From positions 248,001 to 312,000 of the forward strand of contig NW_019173934.1 of assembly GCF_001642475.1 (NCBI RefSeq): a stretch of DNA of 64,000 nt, written 5' to 3'. The stretch comes from Fonsecaea monophora (taxonomy: Eukaryota; Ascomycota; Eurotiomycetes; Chaetothyriales; Herpotrichiellaceae). Under the pieces are notes generated by a model. The model was not told the origin of the DNA. It worked only from the letters and a program-made list of their open reading frames with translations, and did not search any database. Positions within the stretch are counted from its first letter, which is position 1; each line of letters opens with the position of its first letter. The position numbers and the translations under genes were made by a program. Below, one piece after another: positions 33,271-43,471 of the stretch.

Positions 33271-34986
33271 ATGTCTTTCTACACCTATTTCTTCGTGAAC
33301 CAGCCGTGGTGGAAGCCGCTGGCCATAGTGCTCCTGCTGGTAAGAGAACGCTCCATCCCCCCCCCCCCCTCCTCCCCCAATGTTGGGTTGCGATGGACCC
33401 CGGCGTAACCGTTCTGTCCTAGAGCATCATCTATTACTTCGCCAATATCACGTACTATCTGTACTTTCACCCGCTTAGCAAATACCCCGGGAACAAGCTC
33501 GATGCAATCTCGAGAATTCCTCACGCCTTGAGGTGCTGGCGAGGCAGGGCACCGATGGAAATGCTCGAGCTGCACCGCAAATACGGTGACATTGTGCGTG
33601 TCGGGCCTCAAGAGCTCTCCTTTCAACACCCCGATGCCTGGAACAGCATCTCTGGCCACCGAATAGGCACTGGCCATGGGAACAACGAGAAGGACCCACG
33701 GCAGCACACCACCAGCCAGAACAATCTCCTTGGAGCTAGCCGGGAGAAACACGCCCGGTTCCGTCGCGCCCTGTCCCATGGCTTCTCATCCCAGGCGATC
33801 GCCAACCAGCAGCCACTGATCAACCGCTATATCGATCTCCTTATCCAGCGCCTCGACGAACGCGTGGGGCAAAAAATCGACGCGGTGGCCTGGTATAACT
33901 GGACCACGTTCGACATCATCGGAGACCTGTCCTTGGGGGAATCCTTTGGCTGTTTGGAGCAGGCGCGGGCCCATTTCTGGGTCACGACCTTCTTCGAGTC
34001 GGTTCGCTTCTTCAATTACTCTCGTCTGTTGGGTATCTTTCCGGAGCTCACGCCCTTGCTTCGCTTCCTGATATCCGAGGAGACCGTCCGCGTTGCAAAG
34101 GCCCGCATGGAAATAACAACGCAGACCGTAGAGCGACGTCAGGCCTCGGGACGCAATCGCCCCGACTACATCGACGCCCTCATGACCACAAAGGACGGGG
34201 TAGAACCTCTCACCCAAACCGAGATCATTGAGAATGCGGCTCTGGTCCTCATCGCAGGTTCCGAGACGACCGCCACGGCACTCTCGGGCGCCACGTATCT
34301 TCTCTGCAAGCACCCAAGGGTCCTCAAGAAGCTGCAAGATGAGGTTCGAAGTGCCTTTATGACCGAAAGCGAGATCAATCTGGACAACGTGAGTCGCCTG
34401 CCATACACGATGGCGGTGATCAAGGAAGTTTTGCGCATCTACCCTCCGACGCCCATGTCAAACTCCCGTGTCACCCCGCCCGAAGGGAATGTCATCTGCG
34501 GCGAGCCGTTGCCTGGCAATGTGAGTTCACTTCACCTTTGCGCGGTACTTGGATTGACTCCACTGACTTCCCTGACAGACATATCTCAACATCTTCCAGT
34601 GGACCTCGCACCACAATCCCAAGTACTTTGCGGACCCCGACTTGTTCGTTCCCGAACGCTTCCTCGGCACGGACCCGCGCTATGCCAACGACAACCTTGC
34701 GATGATGGAGCCATTTTCCGTCGGGCCACGAAACTGCATTGGCAAGAAGTAAGACCCATCCGTCCCTGAAGCGCTCGAGTGTGTGTATGTGTGTGTGCTG
34801 ACAAGAAGCTCTCCATCCTGCAGCCTCGCCTATGTCGAAATGCGACTGATCCTCGCGCGGATCGTTTTCAACTTTGACTTTGAACTGGCCCCGGAAAGTG
34901 ACGGCTGGATGGAGGGTCAGATCATAAATACCTTGTGGGAGAAGCCGCCGCTGTATATAACCATGTCGGCGCGCAAGCAGGAATAA
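33271..34986 (+). CDS. Cytochrome P450 monooxygenase (fungal, CYP65-like)
   Basis: Exons 33271..33339, 33423..34520, 34579..34748 and 34824..34986 give 499 aa. An N-terminal membrane anchor (about 12-35) is followed by the YFHPLSKYPG proline region. The I-helix oxygen-binding motif AGSETT is at 301-306, the K-helix ExxR at 358-361 (EVLR), VPERF near 413-417 and the heme loop FSVGPRNCIG at 435-444 with ligand Cys442. All catalytic motifs are intact. It is probably an ER-bound hydroxylase fed by a CPR reductase. The pattern (EKHARFRRALSHGFS, NLAYVEMRLILARIVFNFDFEL) recalls CYP65-type fungal P450s, though the family assignment is tentative. Intron 1 carries a 13-C run (33357-33369) and intron 3 a short TG repeat. 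Divergent from the SDR, suggesting co-regulation. Confidence 0.93.
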
Positions 34987-36369
34987 ATGTGACGAAACTA
35001 TGATGATAAAAGGTGCTCGGATCGGAATGACTTTGATGGACTCCTTGTTTTACCCACGGCGACCACTATTTAGAATTGTGACTGTACGTCAGGCTGGATG
35101 TCCTGAGGCCGCAGGCTCCTCCCCAGAGGACGCCTTCTGGACAGAGAGGTGCCACCTAAAGAGGAAATTCCGCCGGCGATGCCAATTTCGACAATCTCGG
35201 TCTTTTTGTTTGATTTGCGACATTCTGGAGGGAGTCAGCTCACAGATGTGCAAATGTGGTTGACACTTGACGCCGACCTGGTGTTTGTGAAGCCAACTGC
35301 AAGGGAAGCGGCACTGGCGAAGCGATCGACTTAATTCTGGCCGTCTTGGGGGAGTAGTTTCGCTATAGTAGGAAGGTAAGACGCGCTAGTCACGTCTAGT
35401 TATTAGTTAGGCGTAAACTATAGTGGGTTATCTCCGAAAGTCGCCCTGGTCTATACCTAGTTTGGCTATAGGAATTCCCTAAGTGTCTCCCGTCTAGGAA
35501 TTCGACCCCTGGCAACGCTGCGTGGTTGCGAACCTCTGTTTCATGTCATTTGTGTGTGCCGTCTCCAAAGACCCGCGAGTCTGTGCGTAAGCATACACTG
35601 GCTTACCTTGAACTTTCTCAACTGCGGGAAGGAGAGATGGTTGAAGTATAAGGAACGACGAGAAGGCCAGCGAGCGTCAAACAACAGGTCCGCACCTCAC
35701 CGTAACATCTGCACAACAATGGGCTCCTCGTTGGGTCTAGAAGCGTTCAAGATCATTGGTCCAAGACTCCTCCCCGTTCTTCTATACGGGGTGGAAGACA
35801 CGGGTAAAGAGGCCGACACTTTCCCGTGGTGACCCGGTCACGATAACTTAGCTACGGTTTGTTTGTCAACAATCCTAGATTCCAGTACGGAGTAAGTTGT
35901 TCCCAACCAGAGCATATGTGCGTTAGTTATCCTTGGGATCGAGGCTGATGGACCAGCACGGTACGGAGTAGCCTGCAGCAGGCCACCCGTGACGGTAAAG
36001 CGACTCCGGGACCGGGCAGCTTGGATACCCGATCCGCGAATCGCCTCGCCGGTAAAACGACGCCTTTATATCCTCAGGCCGAGATTCCTGACGGTGTTGC
36101 CTGTTTTGTCAAGCTTTGAGAGTGCGAACCCACGCCTGCTGGCCAAGTTGCGGGAGATCGCTAGGCCGAAGGGTTGGTAGATCCCCGTGGGGAAAGAATG
36201 GGGAAGCCCCGAGTCGTCGCCTTGGGTAGAATGCTCTTTTTGTGTATATAGACGGTCACACCACCCCTAGCAGGAATATCCGGTCGATATCTCTATACAC
36301 AACCCTTTAATCAGTCCTTGGCATCAAAAGACGTTGGTCGTGAAACAAGGCAGGCTTTTTCGTTAGACC
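34987..36369. other. Intergenic, promoter region of MFS exporter; possible repeat relic
   Basis: 1.4 kb. The part 35340-35480 is rich in CTA/TAG steps and contains ACTATAGTGG (35417-35426), shared with 30822-30831. A 37-codon frame at 35718 and others here lack support. No gene called. Confidence 0.45.
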
Positions 36370-38830
36370 ATGGAGACCAAGGAGACTGCGCCTTTCGACT
36401 CGCACGTCGAAAGCTCTTCTCGCACATCCCTCGACGGCTTCGATGAGGTGGCCCCCGATGCGATCGGAGGACGCTCCGTCGCTGAGCTGCCCAAGAAGTA
36501 CTTCACCAGCATTAAGCTCATTGGGTCGGTCGTAGTACGTCCATCAAAGGCATCGCTCGGTGATTGCCCGTACTGACAGCGTCTCACCAGGCCTTCTCTC
36601 TCGGATACACTTCAGGGAGCTTGGCCTTTATTATGGTTGCAGGATCTTTGGAATTCATCAACGCAGAAATCGGTAACATGTCTCTCTGTGGTCGAATCAA
36701 GGGGTGGATCTGGAAGGCTGACTTCCGGCGCAGGTCCCAGTCCTGATACCATTTGGATCATCCTCGCCATGACCCTAGGACAGGTCACGGCCTTTTTCAC
36801 CATCGGTCGGCTTGGCGACATCTTTGGACGCCGCTGGTTCTTCATCGGGGCCAACACGCTGGCTTTCGTGGGCTATATTGTTGCCAGTCGCGCGCAGAAT
36901 ATTCCCACTCTGATTGGTGGTGTAATGCGATTATGCTTCCCAGTCGCCGAGGGAGAACCGCAAGCTCACGAGGTCACAGAACATCATCAACGGACTGGGC
37001 TCTGGTATCCAGCTGTCCGGCGCCGTGGTGTCGGGAGAACTCGTACCCAACAACCGACGATTCATGTCGTACGCCATTGTCACATGTGTCTTTGCGCCTC
37101 TCACATCGGTTGGCCCTGGAATAGGCAAGTCGTTTTGTCGTCCCACCAGCTGGAGGACGGTCCAGATTGCTAATCTCTTGCCGCCCAATAGCGAGGGTCA
37201 TCTGCGTCAATACCGAGCAGGGTTGGCGGTGGATATACTACATCCTCGCCATCATCAGCTTCCTCGGCGCGCTCATTCAGTTTTTCTGCTACTTTCCACC
37301 GAAGTTCGACCAATTGCACAAGCGTGGCAGTAGGAAAGAGACGGTGAAACACCTTGACTATGTCGGCCTGGTGATTCTCGTTGGGAGTGTCACGTCATTG
37401 CTCCTGGGCATTTCATGGGGGGGCCAACGATATGGTGCGTCCCCTACGTCTGCGCAAGTATTCGACGAGTAACTACTTGACAACCATGCCTCTAACATGA
37501 ACTAACTCTCCGTTTTCTTTCCAGCATGGAAGTCTGCGAATGTCATCGCGACCATCGTTGTCGGCGGAGTGGGATTCATTATTCTCATACTCTGGGGTCA
37601 GTCACGCATGACGAGAAGCGAGTGGACGCAGTACTGAAAAACTTGGAACAGAACGTTTCGGCAAGCCTCGTCACCCGGTGCTTCCTCTATATCTCTTTGC
37701 GAACTGGAACTTCGACTGCCTCACCGCCCTGGCCTGTGTTGGTTCTATGATCTTCTACGCCTCCAGCATCGTCTTGCCGCAGCAGATGGCGATCCTGTAC
37801 CGACAGAGCCCGTCGGCTACGGGCTGGATCTCGGTAAGTGCCTCTCTTGAAGTCCTCTACGATGACCCTATCAACCCTTCTTGTGGCTGCATGACTGCCT
37901 AGTTATCTGGACACGGACATCGGTGAGCGTCGCTGACAGACCTCCAGTGCACCACATCCGCCGGCCTCAATGTAGGCTTCATCCTCGCTGGTGCACTCTC
38001 GCACAAGATCAAGCATGTCAAATACCAACTACTGGCGGGCGCGATTTTCCTCACGACCTTTAGCGGGGCGATGAGCGCTGCGGACGGCACGAAACTCGCG
38101 GTGCCGATTGTTTTCGTCATCATCGCGGCCATCGCCATCGGTTGGATAGAAGTCCTCGTGGGGAGCGCCGGTCCACTTTGCCTCAATGCCAAAGACATTG
38201 GTGTTGCGAATGGTGTTCAGTGGGGGTTGCGGACTCTGATGTCCAGTCTCGCGAGTGAGTGGAATGAATCCCCATGACCTGATATTTCTTTTTTTTTTTG
38301 GGAAAAATCCACTGACCATGCCATCAATAGGTTCAATCTATGTGACCATCGTGAGTTTTTGTTGCTCATGCCGATCTTTTCCCCCCCGATGGAGCTCTGT
38401 GGCTAATGTATCACTCCAGTTCACCAACCGAGTGACAACGAACATTCCCAAATATGTTGTCCCCGCGGCCCTCAACGCGGACCTCCCGGCAAGCTCGTTA
38501 CCAAGTTTCCTCCAAGCTTTGACGAGTGGTAACCAGCAGGCCCTGATGAGCGTCCCGGGAGTCACGCTCGACATCATCACCAAAGCATCGGCCGCGGCCC
38601 AGACGGCCTACTACAAATCCTTCCAAACCGTCTACTTTGCAAGTATCGCTTTCGGGGGAGCGGCCGTCATAAGCGCGTTGATCATGCGTGGTTGGGTGTT
38701 GGATTCCACCTTGACCCTCGAGGTCGCGCGCAAGCTGCAGAAGATTGAGGTTCATGGCGGAGACAAGCCGGCAAAGGACATCGCAGACGTGGAGGAGTCG
38801 GGAGCTGGGCCAGATCATGTTCATGTCTAA
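36370..38830 (+). CDS. MFS exporter of the TRI12/siderophore-transporter type
   Basis: Ten exons: 36370..36534, 36591..36672, 36734..36921, 36980..37124, 37192..37434, 37525..37596, 37652..37833, 37948..38254, 38331..38350 and 38420..38830, giving 604 aa. The content is a hydrophilic N-terminus, GRLGDIFGRRWFF (motif A), IIASRA-like loops, NIINGLGSGIQLSGAVVSGELVPNNRR, WERFGKPRHPVLPLYLF and about 14 hydrophobic segments. This is the drug:H+ antiporter-2 group related to fungal toxin and siderophore exporters; the cargo is unknown. Intron 4 (37125-37191) seems to be GC-AG (GCAAGT donor): only this keeps frame into RVICVNTEQGWRW. Exon 9 is a 20-nt microexon. It closes the accessory block and could export an intermediate or import substrate. 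Confidence 0.88.
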
Positions 38831-39633
38831 TCGCTGGGAAAAATGCGGCAATTGCTAGAGAGAGAGAGGGAGAGAGGGAGTATAATATAGGGCATATATG
38901 TGCTGAACTGTGCGGTATCTGTTAACCATCTCGAGGCCACAGAACTAGCGGCGCTTGACGGGCGTTTTAAGGCGACCACATAGCCTTCTAGTTACGATCT
39001 CAGAGGCCGAGTGTTGTAACGGGCGCAGTTCTCGATAGTGGGACTCACGGGAGGTCTTGTACTGCCACTACCTACTGTTTGTGTATCACCGATCAGACAA
39101 GGCTTAAACTAGGGTCTTGATAGATGAGACTAATCCAGATATATAAGATATATAATAACCTATTATCTAATACCTACGAGGCTAGGCCAGTGGCAACCCA
39201 CACCACACACCTACTACATCACTTGCACTCTCACCTGACCTCTAGGTCAAGCGAAGATCAACTCCTTCCATGTGAGTTACACAACATGATGTGCATGTCT
39301 TGTGTCAGCTGCGATGGTTCGGGAACCTGCAATGCTACTTAATCTCCAGATGGGCCATGCCATTCCCCTTCTCTCGACTCGCAATCAGAATATCAGCAGA
39401 GATACCACGGTGAACGATGTTACAACAGGGATTTGACCACATGAAGAGATTTCCGCCAGTGGCTCGCAGAGGTATAGTGCCTGGAGAGAGTTCTCCTGGA
39501 CCCCTTGGTGGAGGCAATTGAAGGTACGGAAGCGAGGGCAATTCACATGTCTCGAAGGGTAGTGACATTTGCATATCATCCTCAGCAAGCTGCGCCGACG
39601 GAGCTGAATTTCTGGCCGGTCGGAAGGGTAGAG
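38831..39633. other. Intergenic, convergent 3' flanks
   Basis: 803 bp with an AG-rich stretch (about 38857-38880) and an AT-rich TATA-repeat stretch (39133-39165). A minus frame at 39335-39637 abuts the stop of the next gene (ATGA overlap) but has no own signal; it may be 3' UTR or an unrecognised last exon. Confidence 0.45.
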
Positions 39634-41580
39634 TCATGTTGGATTGGTAGCATCAACCACGAGTCGATGTCCAAGTCGTCCAGACCACCACCTCATGGTA
39701 CCATTTTGTGCAAGTAAATTCCAGCCATCATCGTCTCCACTCTCGCTCTCCACCACTTTCCACTCAACGTGATGAATAATGCCGACCTGCACATTCCGGT
39801 ATCGAACTGTCTCCGGTGAGATCTCTTTCTCAGAGATCGACCTGCCCCAGAGAATCTGACCAAGTGTATCCTGACTATCATCAAGGTAGAAAAGGAGCAC
39901 ACCAGTACAAGAATATGGATCCTCGTGGTCCTCATAGGAAAATTTCAACCCGCGAAGGTCATGTAATGGAGCAGCCGAGAGGTACCACCCCCAGGAAGAT
40001 GTAGGGGCATCACGGAAGGCTGGGAGAGCAGGGAGAGGAGGAATTTGTGCGAGACCATGAGGTACTGACACGGACACAACCCCAAGCTCAGTGACATAAT
40101 CCCACTTTGACTCCAGCGCGTTATAGTAGATGCCTTGTATAATGCCATCGTCGTTGTTAACGGAATGATAATTGAAAGAGTCTTGATTGATCCGTGAGTA
40201 ATAGCCAAACGTGCGAACTCGTGACCGAGTTGTCTGAATCTAGGTCAAGGTAAGCGAAAACCCATCTTATCACGGGTTACCAACGTACGATAAGAGCGCA
40301 CTCCCCATTAGATATAAGTCTCGGACGGCGAATCCAGAGACCTCGGATCTTTTCCCCTGTATTCAGTGGAAAATAGTGTCGCATAACACTTTTCTCTCGG
40401 GCATGAGTGTCGCAGGCACTGCAGATCGTACAAGGGTACACCAGGTGATGTACACAAATATCGAGGATCTTGCTGGTTTTGCAATGCACGACAAGCGCGC
40501 AGTGTTCAAGAGATAATGAAATATATTTGAAATGAGAGTGCAAAAGGTTCTCACAAGGTGTGGAAAAGAAGTTTGACGCTTTGATCGCTGGCGGATTTGG
40601 AGTGTCCCACATGAATCGATCGTAGACACTACCGGGTAATTTAGGGTGTATATCTCGAAGAATAAGACCCTAATGCTGTGTTAGATGGCTTATAGGTGAG
40701 GGCCTAGCAACTCACATCCGTGACACCCTCAAAGGCTGCTTCCGAAGAACAGGTTACATTGAAAACGCGATACCACGGGCTGCCATCAGAAGCAATAGTC
40801 GATATCACTGGGTCGAAAGTCCGGATATCTCTGACACCAATCTCGTCAAGTGATATCGCTACGCGGCAACTGCCAGTGCGAAGCCGAACCCTCAGCTTTC
40901 CGAGACCATCTTGATGATTGCGCCCATTACTGATGGTCGAGATATAGGAGCGCCCGCAAAGAGAGAGTGTTGATCCAAAGAGAATGCCCGAGCAGTCTGT
41001 CAGGATGTTGTTTTCGGGCAGCCCTTTACGTGTTCTCTCGATCAGAGTCACGCTTTCCTTTATGGCTAAGAGGCGCATGAGCCCTAGTTTGTCCATAATT
41101 TCCAACACAACATCATCAGGAAGTCTTTTGATCATACTTTCTGGAAATTTGTTCCTGAGGAGCAGTAAGGTGCATTCCACTAATAGGTGCTGGTCTAAAG
41201 GATATTTGATGTTGTATGATTTCGCCCACCATTCTCTCCGTATTGGCCTTGTAAGCATCCCAAAGGACACCAGGTCATCGGAAGTCGGAATATCGCCATC
41301 TGGGCAGATCAATGCAGATATATTCCGACAGGATGAATGACACCAGATTCTAGCCTTTGGTGATTGTGCACAAGATAGACAAATTGACGGGCAGTCGACC
41401 ACTTCGGTTTTGCGGGAGCCACAGTCAACTGCGAGCGATAAATATCACTAAGAGACCCAATCGAGATGTGCTTCGAAGCTACTTACGTAGCTGTGCTTCC
41501 TGGCGCGAGGCTATTGCTTGGTGACACAAAATGCAAATGGCGTTTGTCCAGTGAACAATGTCAACCAAATCGGAAGCCAT
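39634..41580 (-). CDS. F-box-like hypothetical protein with Cys-rich N-terminus
   Basis: Exons in coding order 41580..41487, 41428..40716, 40669..40289 and 40239..39634 give 597 aa. The N-terminus has paired cysteines (CILC ... CLSC ... C-x3-C), a possible zinc-binding site split by intron 1. An F-box-like stretch, LPDDVVLEIMDKLG, lies near residues 145-160. The remainder matches the general build of large fungal F-box-like families, with GEKIRGLWIRRP then RVRTFGYY around the last intron and WYLSAAPL. Such proteins may recruit substrates to SCF ubiquitin ligases, but function is unknown here. Splice junctions are all phase-consistent with 46-58 nt introns. The C-terminal end is less certain, as the next frame (39335-39637) overlaps the stop. 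Confidence 0.7.
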
Positions 41581-41946
41581 TTATTCAAGTCATGACTGCT
41601 CAAAAGGATTCGAGGATGCCATCGTCGTACGCAAAGGCAAGTATGCGTTTGGCAACATGAGATGAAGAGTGAGAAGGCCAATCAGTCTGACAACCCTTGG
41701 TAACTGCCCCTGCTGCCTATTCCCTCCTAAGACGGAGTAGGAGAGTGGAGAAGTAAAGTCTTGGCATGTATAGTCACGTGAACGTCTCACTGACCTCTTG
41801 ACCGATTTGTCTTGCATTCCTCCAACAGTGCCTAACATCCTTTGCTTGTTTCCAGACCTGCAATGATAATGCTTTGATCTCTGTGAACGAGGACGGTCTG
41901 TCCTGCAGGTTCATCCCCTCTCTGAGCTTTCCCAAGATCTGTCAAC
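41581..41946. promoter_or_regulatory. Divergent promoter of F-box-like gene and GID8
   Basis: 366 bp with a TCACGTGA-type E-box (about 41773-41780), a plausible bHLH (Cbf1-like) site. Confidence 0.5.
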
Positions 41947-43229
41947 ATGGTAAGCCACCACACTGGTCCTTGCAAAGTTAGACTGCTAACCTTCTGTCAA
42001 AGGCTGCTGCTACAGCCCATGCCTTCGAGCGACAAGTCGCCGATATTCAAATATCGAAATCGTACGTCCCCTCCAATCGATCGTTCCTCTGCCCTATAGG
42101 ATGTATTTTGACAAAATGGGAATCTCTCTGAAACTTCTTGAAGAGACTGTAAATATTTTGCTTTCTGAAAAAAAAAATCACCAAGATTCAATACAGAGAC
42201 ACGCATACACTGAAGTGATATTGGCTGACCATGGTCACCCTGCAGTGATGTCAACAATCTGGTCATGGACTACCTGATCACCGAAGGCTATCCATCAGCA
42301 GCGGAAAAGTTTGCCGCCGAAGCCAACATTCAGCCTAGGACTGATTTCAGCTATATTCAAGAGAGGGTCCAGATTCGTGAATCAATACACCGTGGAGATT
42401 TACAGGCAGCTATCGAGCTTATAAACGACCTCAATCCAGAAGTGAGTCTCGTCCCGTCTTCCTGCTTGCACCCTTCATGATTAGATTTGTTTTCATGCAC
42501 CACTCATAGCCTTCGGGCAGAGATGAGAGCCAAAACACCTTCAGTCCTCAGTATGATTTATTGGGCACAAACTTCCTTCTTACACACAACGTTGCGTCTA
42601 TCTCCATTCTAACCTGGTAAAAATAGCTCTTGGATACCGACAAAAAGCTTCACTTCTCTCTTCTCCGGCTCCAACTCGTCGAGCTGATCCGCCAAAGCTT
42701 CACTTCCTCAGATCCTAGCTTGGTGGGCAAAGCCATAGAATTTGCTCAAAACAACCTTGCACCCTACGCCCCATTAGATGCACAATATAAAACAGACCTC
42801 GAAAGGGCCATGGCACTTCTGATCGTCCCCAAAGAATCATGGACTCTAGCCGCTGTATCGGGATCATCTGGCGCAGTGACCTCACAAATTCAAAACGATT
42901 TCGGTGCTCTGGCAGAGTTGGTTGACCCTTCATTAAGACGCAAAGTTGCAAAGGACGTCAACGAAGCAATCCTGCAGTCGCAAGATCAAAGAAGAGAGGC
43001 CAATATCAGATATCTTGTGCGAGCTCGCGCATGGGCGGAAAAACTTGCTCGCGAAAAGAAGAAAATCGACCTACCTGAAAACCTCACTCTGGGACTGGAT
43101 GACGAAGGGGCTTCCGGCCGTAGTCAAAACGGCCACAATGGTGACACAGAAATGACAGAAAACGGGTCCGAAGACAACGCCGCAAGTGGCGATGCTGATT
43201 TGGCCCGATACACAAACATCCCGTCATGA
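41947..43229 (+). CDS. GID8: GID8-like CTLH/LisH subunit of the GID/CTLH E3 ubiquitin ligase
   Basis: Exons 41947..41949, 42003..42061, 42246..42441 and 42627..43229 give 286 aa. The start codon sits alone: ATG is followed directly by GTAAGC, and the next exon begins AAATAHAFERQ. A LisH segment (DVNNLVMDYLITEGYPSAAEKFAAEA, about 22-47) is followed by the CTLH part (IQERVQIRESIHRGDLQAAIELINDLNPELLD) and the CRA domain (LVELIRQ ... AIEFAQNNLAPY). Family length is ~220-280 aa. GID8 is a scaffold of the complex that degrades gluconeogenic enzymes and other targets. The tail (after ~250) is acidic and Asn-rich. Tail-to-tail with ESA1, 242 bp apart. Confidence 0.92.
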
Positions 43230-43471
43230 ACATTGTCTCGGCAGTACGGCAAGGTCTATATCAGACGTGTCCAAGGCATTTCAGGAAAAGATTTATCTCG
43301 GCTGCAGCTCGAGAGTTTATGGCATCAAGAACCTCATACAACGCAAACCAAAAGGGCCGTGCCATCGACCCAGCAAGATCCAAAGCGCCAATGCCTCGAT
43401 TGATCTCGTATGTCTCCCATCCCGCAGTGTTGCCCCAGCGCCACGCTAATATACAGTCACAAAGGCCGGCT

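Noticed and set aside
7827..38830. Classical secondary-metabolite gene cluster
   Set aside because: No polyketide synthase, NRPS, terpene cyclase or DMATS is present in the window, so a catabolic reading is preferred, though a core enzyme elsewhere cannot be excluded.
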